Assembly: GCA_019245995.1 (NCBI GenBank)
Contig: JAFAQW010000191.1
Location: 1-5,196 of the forward strand
Length of the DNA: 5,196 nucleotides
Origin: Vulcanimicrobiota bacterium
GTDB lineage: Bacteria > Vulcanimicrobiota > Vulcanimicrobiia > Vulcanimicrobiales > Vulcanimicrobiaceae
Reading direction: 5' to 3'
In this document: in pieces, positions 1-5,196 of the stretch
Position numbering within the stretch: position 1 is the first letter of the stretch
Layout: every line of letters starts with the position of its first letter
Notes under the pieces: model-generated
Databases searched by the model: none
What the model was told of the DNA's origin: nothing
Seen by the model: the letters and a program-made list of their open reading frames with translations, nothing else
Made by a program: the position numbers and the translations under genes

Positions 1-667
1 CGCTGGGATCCGTCGCCTTCCCCACGAGAATGATGTCCCAGCCTTCTGCATCTTTGGGGACGTACGAGTGAACGATCTCGTCCTCTTTGACGATTCCGAG
101 CGCGACGACGTTCACGAGACAGTTGTGGTCGAAGCCTCGATCGAAGTACACGTCGCCTGTGACGTTCGGCACGCCGATGGCGTTGCCGTATGCGCCGATT
201 CCGTCTACTGCCGCGCGCGCCACGTACGCCTGATGCGACGCCGCCGCGGGCAGGTCCACGTGCCCGAAGCGCAGCGGATCCGCGACCGCGATGACTTCGG
301 CTCCCATGCAGAGGACGTCGCGAACGATGCCACCGATGCCGGTCGCGGCGCCTTCAAACGGCACGATCTGTGACGGGTGATTGTGCGATTCGTGCGCGAC
401 GACGATGCCGTAGCGCGCACCGTCGTGCGTCCCGAGGTGGAGAACGCCGGCATCTTCTCCGGGACCGAGGACGACGCGCGCGCCCGCAGTCGGCAGACGT
501 TTGAGGTAACGCCGGCTCGACTTATAACTGCAATGCTCGCTCCATTGCGCGTCGAAGGCATGGAGCTCGACGGTCGACGGCGGACGGCCTAACCCGGCCG
601 CAATTCGTTGGAGCTCGTCTTCACGCAGGGCGACCTGCTTGTTTACGGAGGGTTCCGAATCAACCAA
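1..667 (-). CDS. purL: Phosphoribosylformylglycinamidine synthase subunit PurL (FGAM synthase II), N-terminal part, cut by left window edge
   Basis: PurL is the ATP-dependent synthetase subunit that converts FGAR to FGAM in de novo purine synthesis. It normally works in the cytoplasm with PurQ (glutaminase) and PurS. I read 222 codons on the minus strand, open to the edge. Diagnostic motifs are WSEHCSYKSS (residues about 42-51), LGPGEDAGV (67-75), VVAHESHNHPS (89-99), the P-loop-like stretch PFEGAATGIGG (103-113) with RDVLCMGAEVIA after it, and GNAIGVPNVTGDVYFD (161-176). The short leader before WSEHC marks the small, separate PurL type rather than the ~1,300-residue PurL. I chose TTG at 667 because GGGAG lies 6 nt upstream (674-678) and the next in-frame ATGs (712, 718) lie deep inside purC. 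It overlaps purC by 8 bases. The identity is certain; the exact start is likely. Confidence 0.95.
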   Translation of the reverse strand, partial: MVDSEPSVNKQVALREDELQRIAAGLGRPPSTVELHAFDAQWSEHCSYKSSRRYLKRLPTAGARVVLGPGEDAGVLHLGTHDGARYGIVVAHESHNHPSQIVPFEGAATGIGGIVRDVLCMGAEVIAVADPLRFGHVDLPAAASHQAYVARAAVDGIGAYGNAIGVPNVTGDVYFDRGFDHNCLVNVVALGIVKEDEIVHSYVPKDAEGWDIILVGKATDPS

Positions 668-1859
668 TCGCGACTCCCGCGGGAGTCGGGGGCTGCTGTT
701 GCAGCGAAGCATCAGCATGAAGCACGGCGGAGCGCACATTGGCTTGCATCAACAACGTGCGTCCGTAGAGGACGGTATCTTCCAGGCCGAAGAGTTTTGC
801 GCAGTGCATCGCGAGCGTGCCGGCATCGCGGTTCTCGCGGAGCACGGGCGCCGATGAGGCGGAGTCGAGCATTGAGAAGAGCAGCCCGTCGTCGCCTACG
901 GCAATGATGACCAGCCGCGCAAAGCTCGCCTCCAGCTGCGCCAAGAGCTGCAGCACGTAGGCGGGGGTCGCCGACGCGCTCGCCACGTGACGAAGCGCCG
1001 GAAGGCCGACCTGCCCGAGCGCCTTGACGAGTTCGCCCGTGCGGTCGATGAGCGCGGGCGAATCGGCGACGATCGCCACCATGCCCGGCCGCATGACCGG
1101 AAATGTCCCGACGTACTCAGCGACTCGTTCGTAGGCGCGCTTGACCTTGTCAAGCGCCGCATCGTCCACCGTCTGGAGGTTGCGGTAGATTTGCTTGTCC
1201 AGCATGAGCTCTTCGCGCCCCTGCGGCCACAGGCGCCAGGAATCGTTGTCGATCACGTCTGCGATCACCAACTGTCCTTCGTTCTCGCCGCTCGCGAGCC
1301 GCCCGAATTCGACCTTGAGATCCACCAGCAAGACGTCGCGCTTGCGCCAGGCGTGCGACAGAATGTCGAAGGTGAGCCGCGCGAGCTCCGTCATCACGCC
1401 GATCTCGTGCGGCGCCGCGATGTCGCGCGCCACGATCTGGTCCGGCGCGATCATGGGATCGTGCTGGGCGTCGTCTTTGAGAAAGAACTCGATCGCCCGA
1501 GGCACCAAGAGCGTTCCGCGCGCCACGCTGGGATTGCGTTTGACGAACGACCCCGCCGCCACGCCGCGCGTCACGACTTCGAGTGGAATCATGTTGCAGC
1601 GGCGCACGACCATCTCGTTGTCGTCGTCGTCCTCACCGCCGCTGAGATAGTGCGTCGGCAACCCGCAGAGATTCAGCAATCGAAAAACGCGCGCCGTCGT
1701 CTGCGCGGCGAGCCGGCCTTTTCCCGCAATGACGTTGCGCCGGGCGCCGTCCCCGGCGGAAATCTGATCCGTTTGAGCGACGATCAGTTGGACCGGCTGC
1801 GCGGGATTCTCATACAGAATTTTCGTCTTGCCGTGAGCAACCTCGTTGCCCTTATTCAC
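660..1859 (-). CDS. purC: SAICAR synthetase of PAICS (animal) type with a degenerate C-terminal PurE-like domain
   Basis: The enzyme ligates aspartate to CAIR with ATP to make SAICAR. The protein has 399 residues. Residues 1 to about 250 are the SAICAR synthetase domain: HGKTKILYE (9-17), a PLEVVTRGVAAGSFVKRNP stretch (92-110), FFLKDDAQHDP (125-135), the family signature LVDLKVEFG (178-186), and ADVIDNDSWRLWP (200-212), where usual bacterial PurC has ADEISPDTCRLWD. The wording matches animal PAICS. Residues about 257-382 resemble PurE but lack its catalytic motifs (separate entry). Ordinary bacterial PurC has about 240 residues, so this is a fusion. The start is GTG at 1859, forming a GTGA overlap with the purB stop, with GAGG 10 nt upstream. 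The reading frame stays open 70 more codons upstream, but that part is out-of-frame purB and has no homology I recognise. A (GTC)4 run at 1620-1631 gives four Asp in a loop (77-80). The SAICAR synthetase role is firm; a second activity is doubtful. Confidence 0.94.
   Translation of the reverse strand: MNKGNEVAHGKTKILYENPAQPVQLIVAQTDQISAGDGARRNVIAGKGRLAAQTTARVFRLLNLCGLPTHYLSGGEDDDDNEMVVRRCNMIPLEVVTRGVAAGSFVKRNPSVARGTLLVPRAIEFFLKDDAQHDPMIAPDQIVARDIAAPHEIGVMTELARLTFDILSHAWRKRDVLLVDLKVEFGRLASGENEGQLVIADVIDNDSWRLWPQGREELMLDKQIYRNLQTVDDAALDKVKRAYERVAEYVGTFPVMRPGMVAIVADSPALIDRTGELVKALGQVGLPALRHVASASATPAYVLQLLAQLEASFARLVIIAVGDDGLLFSMLDSASSAPVLRENRDAGTLAMHCAKLFGLEDTVLYGRTLLMQANVRSAVLHADASLQQQPPTPAGVAIG
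674..678 (-). promoter_or_regulatory. Ribosome binding site of purL (inside the purC 3' end)
   Basis: On the minus strand GGGAG is followed by the six bases tcgcga and then TTG. This is the best Shine-Dalgarno match near the purC/purL junction and supports the TTG start and translational coupling with purC. It is read directly from the sequence; its function is inferred. Confidence 0.6.
714..1091 (-). other. Degenerate PurE-like (AIR carboxylase fold) domain of PurC, probably catalytically dead
   Basis: This covers PurC residues about 257-382. By eye it can be laid on E. coli PurE or human PAICS from end to end. GMVAIVADSPAL takes the place of the GSxSD strand and loop. HVASASATPAYVL takes the place of VVSAHRTP. 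LVIIAVGDDGLLFSMLDSASSAPVL takes the place of the VIIAGAGGAAHLPGM...PVLGV stretch. GTLAMHCAKLFGLED resembles the last NAALLAAQIL helix. The catalytic His and Arg are Ser296 and Ala297, the glycine- and His-rich loop is changed, and the stretch holding GxDSL-S and MPxGxPV is absent. Codon use looks normal and no other frame holds the missing piece, so this looks like old in-frame loss rather than a sequencing error. A structural or scaffolding role is inference. Confidence 0.7.
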
Positions 1860-3274
1860 GGCAGCCGCACCTCGATCTGACGCGGGAACGGCGGCAGATT
1901 CTCGATGCGATCCGCCAACAGGCGCGCTCGCTGCGGCGCCGTGCCGACGTACGCGCTCGGATCGAGCAGCCGCCGAATCTCGGCCGGATCGACGCGCGCC
2001 GTCAACTCCGCGTCCTCGCTGAGCAAGTGCGCGAGCGGATTGTCGTCGCCACGCCCGATCGCTTCCCACGCTTCCATGGACGCACGGCGCAGGGTTTCGT
2101 GCAGTTTCTGCCGGTCTCCGCCGGAACGCGCGGCTTCCATCATCACCGCCTCGGTCCCGGCGAACGGTCCGTAGGTTCGCAAGTTCGCATTAATGCGGCG
2201 CTCGTCCACGCGCAACCCCGAAACGACGGTGGCGCCGAGCGCCAACATCTCGTCGGTGCAGAGCAATGCTTCGGGCAGAATCGTCCGCCGGTTCGCGCTG
2301 TCGTCGAGCGTGCGCTCCAGCAGGTTCGTCGCCGCATTCTGCCATGCGACGCCGGCGTACGCGGGCAGCAAGCGCGCGAGCGAACAGATGCGTTCGCACA
2401 GAATGGGATTGCGCTTGAAGGGCATCGCCGAACTGCCGACTTGCGCTCGTCCGAACGGCTCCGCAACTTCACCGATCGCCGGCGTGCTCAGTATCCGAAC
2501 GTCGCTCGCGAACTTCGACAGTGACGCGGCCACACCGGATAATGCGGACAGGACAAAATAGTCGAGCGTGCGGGGATATGTCTGCGTGCTGATCTCTCGC
2601 GCGCGCAGGCCGAAATCCTCGAGCACCGCCGCTTCCACCTCGCCGGACGCGCCGGGGCGCCGCCCGAGCCGCTCGTAGGAAGCGGCCGTCCCGACCGCAC
2701 CGCGGAGCCCCTTCGCCTTGACGTTTTCGAAGACGAAGCGCAGATGTTCGTCGTCTGCGAGGAGGTCTTGCGCGTATGCCGCCATGCGATAACCGACCGT
2801 CGTCGGCTCCGCGGGTTGCAGATGCGTCAAGCCGATGCAAACGGTGTCCGCGTAGGCTTGAATTTTCTCGGCGAACAATCGCAGCAGCCGGCCCAGACTG
2901 TCGCCGAGCAGCGATAGCGCCCGGCGTAACCGGTAGATCTCGACCGTATCCTCGACGTCCATCGAGGTGGCGCCGAGATGCAATTTTCCACCGCCGCGAC
3001 GCGCCTGCGACGCGAATACGTGGATCTCCGCCATCAGGTCGTGATGAATGTCCTTTTCGATCTCGAGCGCCGCTTCGATGTCCACCTCGGAGGCGTGTTC
3101 GCGCAAGTCCGCGAGCTCCGCCTCATCCACGAGCCCTTGGACGGACTGTGCTGCGGCCAACGACACCCAAACCGCGCGCCACAGCCGTCGCCGCATCCGC
3201 TCGGAAAAGAGCGCGCGCAACTCCGAGCGGCCGTATCTCCACGAAAACGGCGAGGCGTAGGTATCGTGCACCAT
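1856..3274 (-). CDS. purB: Adenylosuccinate lyase (animal ADSL-like)
   Basis: PurB removes fumarate twice in purine synthesis: SAICAR to AICAR, and adenylosuccinate to AMP. It belongs to the fumarase/aspartase superfamily, whose members are cytoplasmic homotetramers. The 472-residue protein shows HHDLMAEIH (77-85), LHLGATSMDVEDT (98-110), LTHLQPAEPTTVG (149-161) with the general-acid His151, the flexible signature loop GSSAMPFKRNP (280-290) with the catalytic Ser at 281/282, LERTLDDSANRR (319-330), and the C-terminal ADSL domain ending with LLDPSAYVGTAPQ (436-448). SPFSWRY at 8-14 aligns with SPLASRY near the start of human ADSL, and several long blocks match animal ADSL, so this is not the common B. 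subtilis-like PurB. All catalytic motifs are intact. The start is ATG at 3274; GTG at 3271 is the next codon and equally possible. I see no good Shine-Dalgarno before it. It is the first gene of the visible purB-purC-purL operon. Confidence 0.96.
   Translation of the reverse strand: MVHDTYASPFSWRYGRSELRALFSERMRRRLWRAVWVSLAAAQSVQGLVDEAELADLREHASEVDIEAALEIEKDIHHDLMAEIHVFASQARRGGGKLHLGATSMDVEDTVEIYRLRRALSLLGDSLGRLLRLFAEKIQAYADTVCIGLTHLQPAEPTTVGYRMAAYAQDLLADDEHLRFVFENVKAKGLRGAVGTAASYERLGRRPGASGEVEAAVLEDFGLRAREISTQTYPRTLDYFVLSALSGVAASLSKFASDVRILSTPAIGEVAEPFGRAQVGSSAMPFKRNPILCERICSLARLLPAYAGVAWQNAATNLLERTLDDSANRRTILPEALLCTDEMLALGATVVSGLRVDERRINANLRTYGPFAGTEAVMMEAARSGGDRQKLHETLRRASMEAWEAIGRGDDNPLAHLLSEDAELTARVDPAEIRRLLDPSAYVGTAPQRARLLADRIENLPPFPRQIEVRLP
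1870..1873 (-). promoter_or_regulatory. Ribosome binding site of purC (inside the purB 3' end)
   Basis: GAGG on the minus strand, 10 nt before the GTG at 1859. It supports the GTG start that overlaps the purB stop as GTGA. The spacing is slightly long and coupling by re-initiation is also plausible. Confidence 0.5.
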
Positions 3275-3338
3275 GGATCGTCGGCCGCTTTCGCTTCCCG
3301 GGAAGCGGCGGCCTCGTCATCGTACTGCGCGTACCGTG
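3272..3338. promoter_or_regulatory. Head-to-head start region between purB and the solute-binding protein gene
   Basis: The minus-strand ATG of purB (3274-3272) and the first plus-strand ATG (3273-3275) share the palindrome CCATGG, so the two genes have no spacer if both are used. The purB promoter must then lie to the right, within 3275 to about 3380 or beyond, inside the neighbour's signal-peptide region. I found no -35/-10 pair good enough to mark on either strand: TACGAT at 3317-3322 (minus strand) resembles a -10 box but lacks a -35 partner. The layout is seen; the regulatory role is inferred. Confidence 0.35.
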
Positions 3339-4964
3339 AGACTCGTTTCCGCGATGTTGCTCGCCGCCGCGCTGGCGTCCGCCGGTTGCTCCAAAAGCGG
3401 CGGCGTCGCGCTGCAGCGTCACGCGTGGACGCAACCGGGCGTGTTGCGCATTGCGATCAGCGAGGAGCCCAAGAACCTCAACCCGCTGCTCGCAGGTACC
3501 ACCCAAGAGATCTTCATCGACCGGCTGATGTTCGAACCGCTGCTCTCTGCGGATCCGCACGGGGACGCGGTCCCCATGCTGGCCGCCGCGGTGCCGACGT
3601 CCGCGAACGGGGGAATCAGCCGCGACGGCCTCACGATCCGGTATCGTCTACGCGCGGACGCTCGTTGGACCGACGGCATCCCCGTGACCGCGCGCGACGT
3701 CATCTGGTCGTGGAATGCCATCGAGAACGCCAACAACGACGTCGTGTCGCGGCACGGTTACGACGACGTGCGCGCCATTGACGCACCGGATCCGCATACC
3801 GTGATCGTCCACCTGAAGGCGCGCTTCTCCCCGTTCGTCAACACGTTTTTCGCCGAGAGCGATCAGGCGTACGAGGTGCTGCCGGCGCACGTTCTCGCGA
3901 AGTATCCCAACATCAACCAAATCCCGTTCAACGCGATGCCGGGCATCTCCGACGGACCGTTCAGGTTCGAGCGCTGGCAGCGGGCCGATCGAATCGTGCT
4001 CGCCGCAAATCCTCATTTCTTTCGAGGGAAGCCGGCGTTACGGCATGTCGTCATCCAGTTCGTCGCGAACGACGATTCGGCGATCAACCTGCTGGCGACG
4101 CATGCGATCGACTACATTCAGGCGCCGTCCATTCAAACGTATCCGCGACTACGCGGCCTTCCGGCGGCGCAAATCGTGTGGGTCAACGTCAACGGCTTCG
4201 AAGGAGTAGAGCTGAATTGCCGCCACGACGCGCTTTCCGACCGGCGCGTCCGCGCCGCAATCGCGGCGGCGCTCGACAAGGACGCGCTGACGCGCCAGCT
4301 GACGTACGGGCAAGAGACGAGGGCGACCGAAGATTTGCCCGATTGGATGTGGGCCTTCGATCGTAGCGTGCGTCCGGTGCCGTTCGATCCGGCCGCGGCG
4401 CGCGCGCTGCTCGCGCACGCCGGCTGGCGCGCCGGCGCCGACGGGATGGCGCGCAAAAACGGGCGGCCCTTGCAACTGTCGCTGGTGACCGACTCGGCGA
4501 CCGCGACGCATCGGTCGGAGACGCTGTTGATTCAGGCGGCACTGCGCCGCATCGGCATCGACGTGCGCGTGAAATACTTTCCGTTCGACCTTCTCTACGC
4601 GCCACAAGCAATGGGCGGCATCCAGCACGGCGGCAAGTACGACTTGCTCGCCTACACCTGGTATGCGGGCATCGATCCGGACAACTCCTCGCAGTTGACC
4701 TGCAACAATTTTCCTCCGCACGGTTACAACGATGCCCGCTATTGCAATCCGGCGATGGACCGCGCCCAGGCATCGGCGCTTGCGCACTACGACCGCGGGT
4801 CACGCAAGCGCGCGTACTCGACGATAGAAGGCTTACTGGCCGCAGATAACCCGATCGTTTTCTTTTGGTGGCAACGCCAGCAGGAAGCCGTGTCCGTCGA
4901 CTTTCACGGCTTCGCGCCCAACCCGGTCATCGAATCGTGGAATGCCTGGCAGTGGAGCATCTGA
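3273..4964 (+). CDS. ABC transporter solute-binding lipoprotein, SBP_bac_5 family (peptide/nickel type)
   Basis: This is an extracytoplasmic receptor that hands an oligopeptide or similar solute to an ABC importer. The sequence gives 563 residues: a basic leader, a hydrophobic stretch (24-38) and the lipobox ASAGC with Cys39, then a Ser/Gly linker. The mature part shows family marks: GVLRIAISEEPKNLNPL (56-72), FEPLLSAD (87-94), RYRLRADARWTDGIPVTARD (123-142), SDGPFRFERW (226-235), VRAAIAAALDK (326-336), FDPAAARALLAHAGW (371-385), and a C-terminal YDLLAYTWYAGIDPDNS followed by GYNDARYCNPAMDRA. The length fits the family. The Trp-rich end (residues 532-561) is common there. Ser at +2 would favour the outer membrane in a Gram-negative. 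The start is uncertain: ATG 3273 has a weak AGG (3259-3261) 11 nt upstream, while GTG 3336 gives a compact 17-residue signal peptide and a 542-residue precursor. No permease or ATPase is adjacent, so the substrate cannot be told. Confidence 0.93.
   Translation: MDRRPLSLPGKRRPRHRTARTVRLVSAMLLAAALASAGCSKSGGVALQRHAWTQPGVLRIAISEEPKNLNPLLAGTTQEIFIDRLMFEPLLSADPHGDAVPMLAAAVPTSANGGISRDGLTIRYRLRADARWTDGIPVTARDVIWSWNAIENANNDVVSRHGYDDVRAIDAPDPHTVIVHLKARFSPFVNTFFAESDQAYEVLPAHVLAKYPNINQIPFNAMPGISDGPFRFERWQRADRIVLAANPHFFRGKPALRHVVIQFVANDDSAINLLATHAIDYIQAPSIQTYPRLRGLPAAQIVWVNVNGFEGVELNCRHDALSDRRVRAAIAAALDKDALTRQLTYGQETRATEDLPDWMWAFDRSVRPVPFDPAAARALLAHAGWRAGADGMARKNGRPLQLSLVTDSATATHRSETLLIQAALRRIGIDVRVKYFPFDLLYAPQAMGGIQHGGKYDLLAYTWYAGIDPDNSSQLTCNNFPPHGYNDARYCNPAMDRAQASALAHYDRGSRKRAYSTIEGLLAADNPIVFFWWQRQQEAVSVDFHGFAPNPVIESWNAWQWSI
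3336..3389 (+). other. Lipoprotein (SPase II) signal peptide of the solute-binding protein
   Basis: Read from the GTG at 3336, the peptide is MRLVSAMLLAAALASAGC. It has one Arg, an uninterrupted hydrophobic core, and Ala-Ser-Ala-Gly before the lipid-modified Cys encoded at 3387-3389. It satisfies the usual lipoprotein attachment pattern, though Ser at -3 is less common than Leu. It is followed by a flexible SKSGG linker, as expected for a tethered binding protein. Confidence 0.8.
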
Positions 4965-5196
4965 TCAGCGCGTCAGCGCGGCGAACTCCACGGTGATTCG
5001 GTCGAGCAGGGCACGCAGATCGTCGGGATCGCCGCCGGAACGTCCCGTCACGATCGACTCCATGGCGTCGACGACCCGCTCGTAGGCGCCCCGAGCGCGC
5101 CGCTCGCCGATCCTTCGCGCGAGCGGGCCCAGCATGCGGTTTCGCCACACGAGGTTCGCTGGAAGCTCGTCGTGACCGCTCGCAATCGCCCAAACG
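4965..5196 (-). CDS. Unrecognised protein, C-terminal 76 residues, cut by right window edge
   Basis: A minus-strand frame is open from the right edge to a TGA at 4967-4965. The visible part is VWAIASGHDELPANL, then WRNRMLGPLARRIGERRARG, then a segment with AYERVVDAMESIVTG, and an end with DDLRALLDRITVEFAALTR. It is soluble, Arg/Ala/Leu-rich and probably helical, with no membrane segment or cysteine. Third codon positions are G/C-rich, as in the neighbours, which supports real coding. A GTG at 5150 could start a 61-residue protein, but it has no ribosome binding site and the frame stays open upstream, so a longer truncated gene is more likely. It converges on the solute-binding protein gene with no gap. 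I do not recognise the family. Confidence 0.6.
   Translation of the reverse strand, partial: VWAIASGHDELPANLVWRNRMLGPLARRIGERRARGAYERVVDAMESIVTGRSGGDPDDLRALLDRITVEFAALTR

Noticed and set aside
205..561. Closed 118-codon minus-strand frame in the purL region
   Set aside because: It is Arg/Ser-rich and out of frame with the motif-rich PurL reading that covers the same bases.
987..1880. Long open frame of 297 codons on the plus strand, antisense to purC
   Set aside because: Its product is dominated by His, Arg, Val and Asp with no recognisable motif, the pattern expected when a GC-rich gene is read on the opposite strand. purC on the minus strand is certain.
1860..2069. Possible 70-residue N-terminal extension of PurC from ATG 2069
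   Set aside because: It lies wholly within purB in another frame, is Arg/Ala/Ser-rich and unlike PAICS, and the GTG at 1859 has the overlap and ribosome site expected.
3239..3267. Possible promoter for the solute-binding protein gene (TATCGT at 3262-3267)
   Set aside because: The matching -35 position (about 3239-3244, ccacga) bears no likeness to a -35 box, and the sigma-factor consensus of this organism is unknown.
2776..3339. Plus-strand frame of 187 codons antisense to the purB 5' half and crossing its start
   Set aside because: It is extremely Arg/Pro-rich with no homology I recognise; the purB motifs fill the other strand.
4149..4803. Two overlapping minus-strand frames of about 200 codons opposite the solute-binding protein gene
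   Set aside because: They are Arg-rich shadows without motifs; the plus strand holds a full SBP_bac_5 protein.
4966..4980. Tandem CAGCGCG t CAGCGCG
   Set aside because: Only two 7-base copies within codons for the end of a coding frame; likely chance in GC-rich sequence and not a terminator.
4927..5193. Alternative minus-strand frame at the right edge (88 codons)
   Set aside because: It overlaps the end of the solute-binding protein gene and is Arg/Ser/Pro-rich; the frame ending at 4965 has better third-position G/C and abuts rather than overlaps.

Overview
The window is about 62-65% G+C by eye, densely coding and without spacers. It looks like a chromosomal segment of a GC-rich, probably uncultured bacterium. 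It uses GTG and TTG starts, has 4-8 bp overlaps between co-directional genes, and encodes a lipoprotein with Ser at +2, a residue that in Gram-negatives favours outer-membrane sorting. I cannot fix the phylum. An Eremiobacterota-like lineage is only a weak guess.

Left two thirds (1-3274, minus strand): a tightly overlapping purine operon read right to left, purB -> purC -> purL, with purL cut by the left edge. PurC makes SAICAR from CAIR and aspartate. PurB then releases fumarate from SAICAR to give AICAR, and also acts on adenylosuccinate. PurL makes FGAM from FGAR earlier in the pathway. PurB and PurC both resemble the animal-type enzymes (ADSL and PAICS) more than the common bacterial ones. 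PurC continues past its SAICAR synthetase domain into a PurE-like (AIR carboxylase) domain, as PAICS does, but this domain has lost the SAHR motif and the GxDSL-type active-site stretch. That apparently dead PurE fusion is the most interesting point in the window. No purS or purQ lies between purC and purL.

Right third (3273-4964, plus strand): a lipoprotein of the SBP_bac_5 family, a peptide/nickel-type ABC transporter solute-binding protein. It is divergent from purB, with the two first ATGs overlapping in one CCATGG, and no permease or ATPase gene is visible. At its 3' end the stop abuts, with no gap, the stop of a minus-strand gene that enters from the right edge (C-terminal 76 residues seen, function not recognised).

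There is no gene-free stretch over 300 bases. I saw no RNA genes, insertion sequences, CRISPR arrays or convincing rho-independent terminators.
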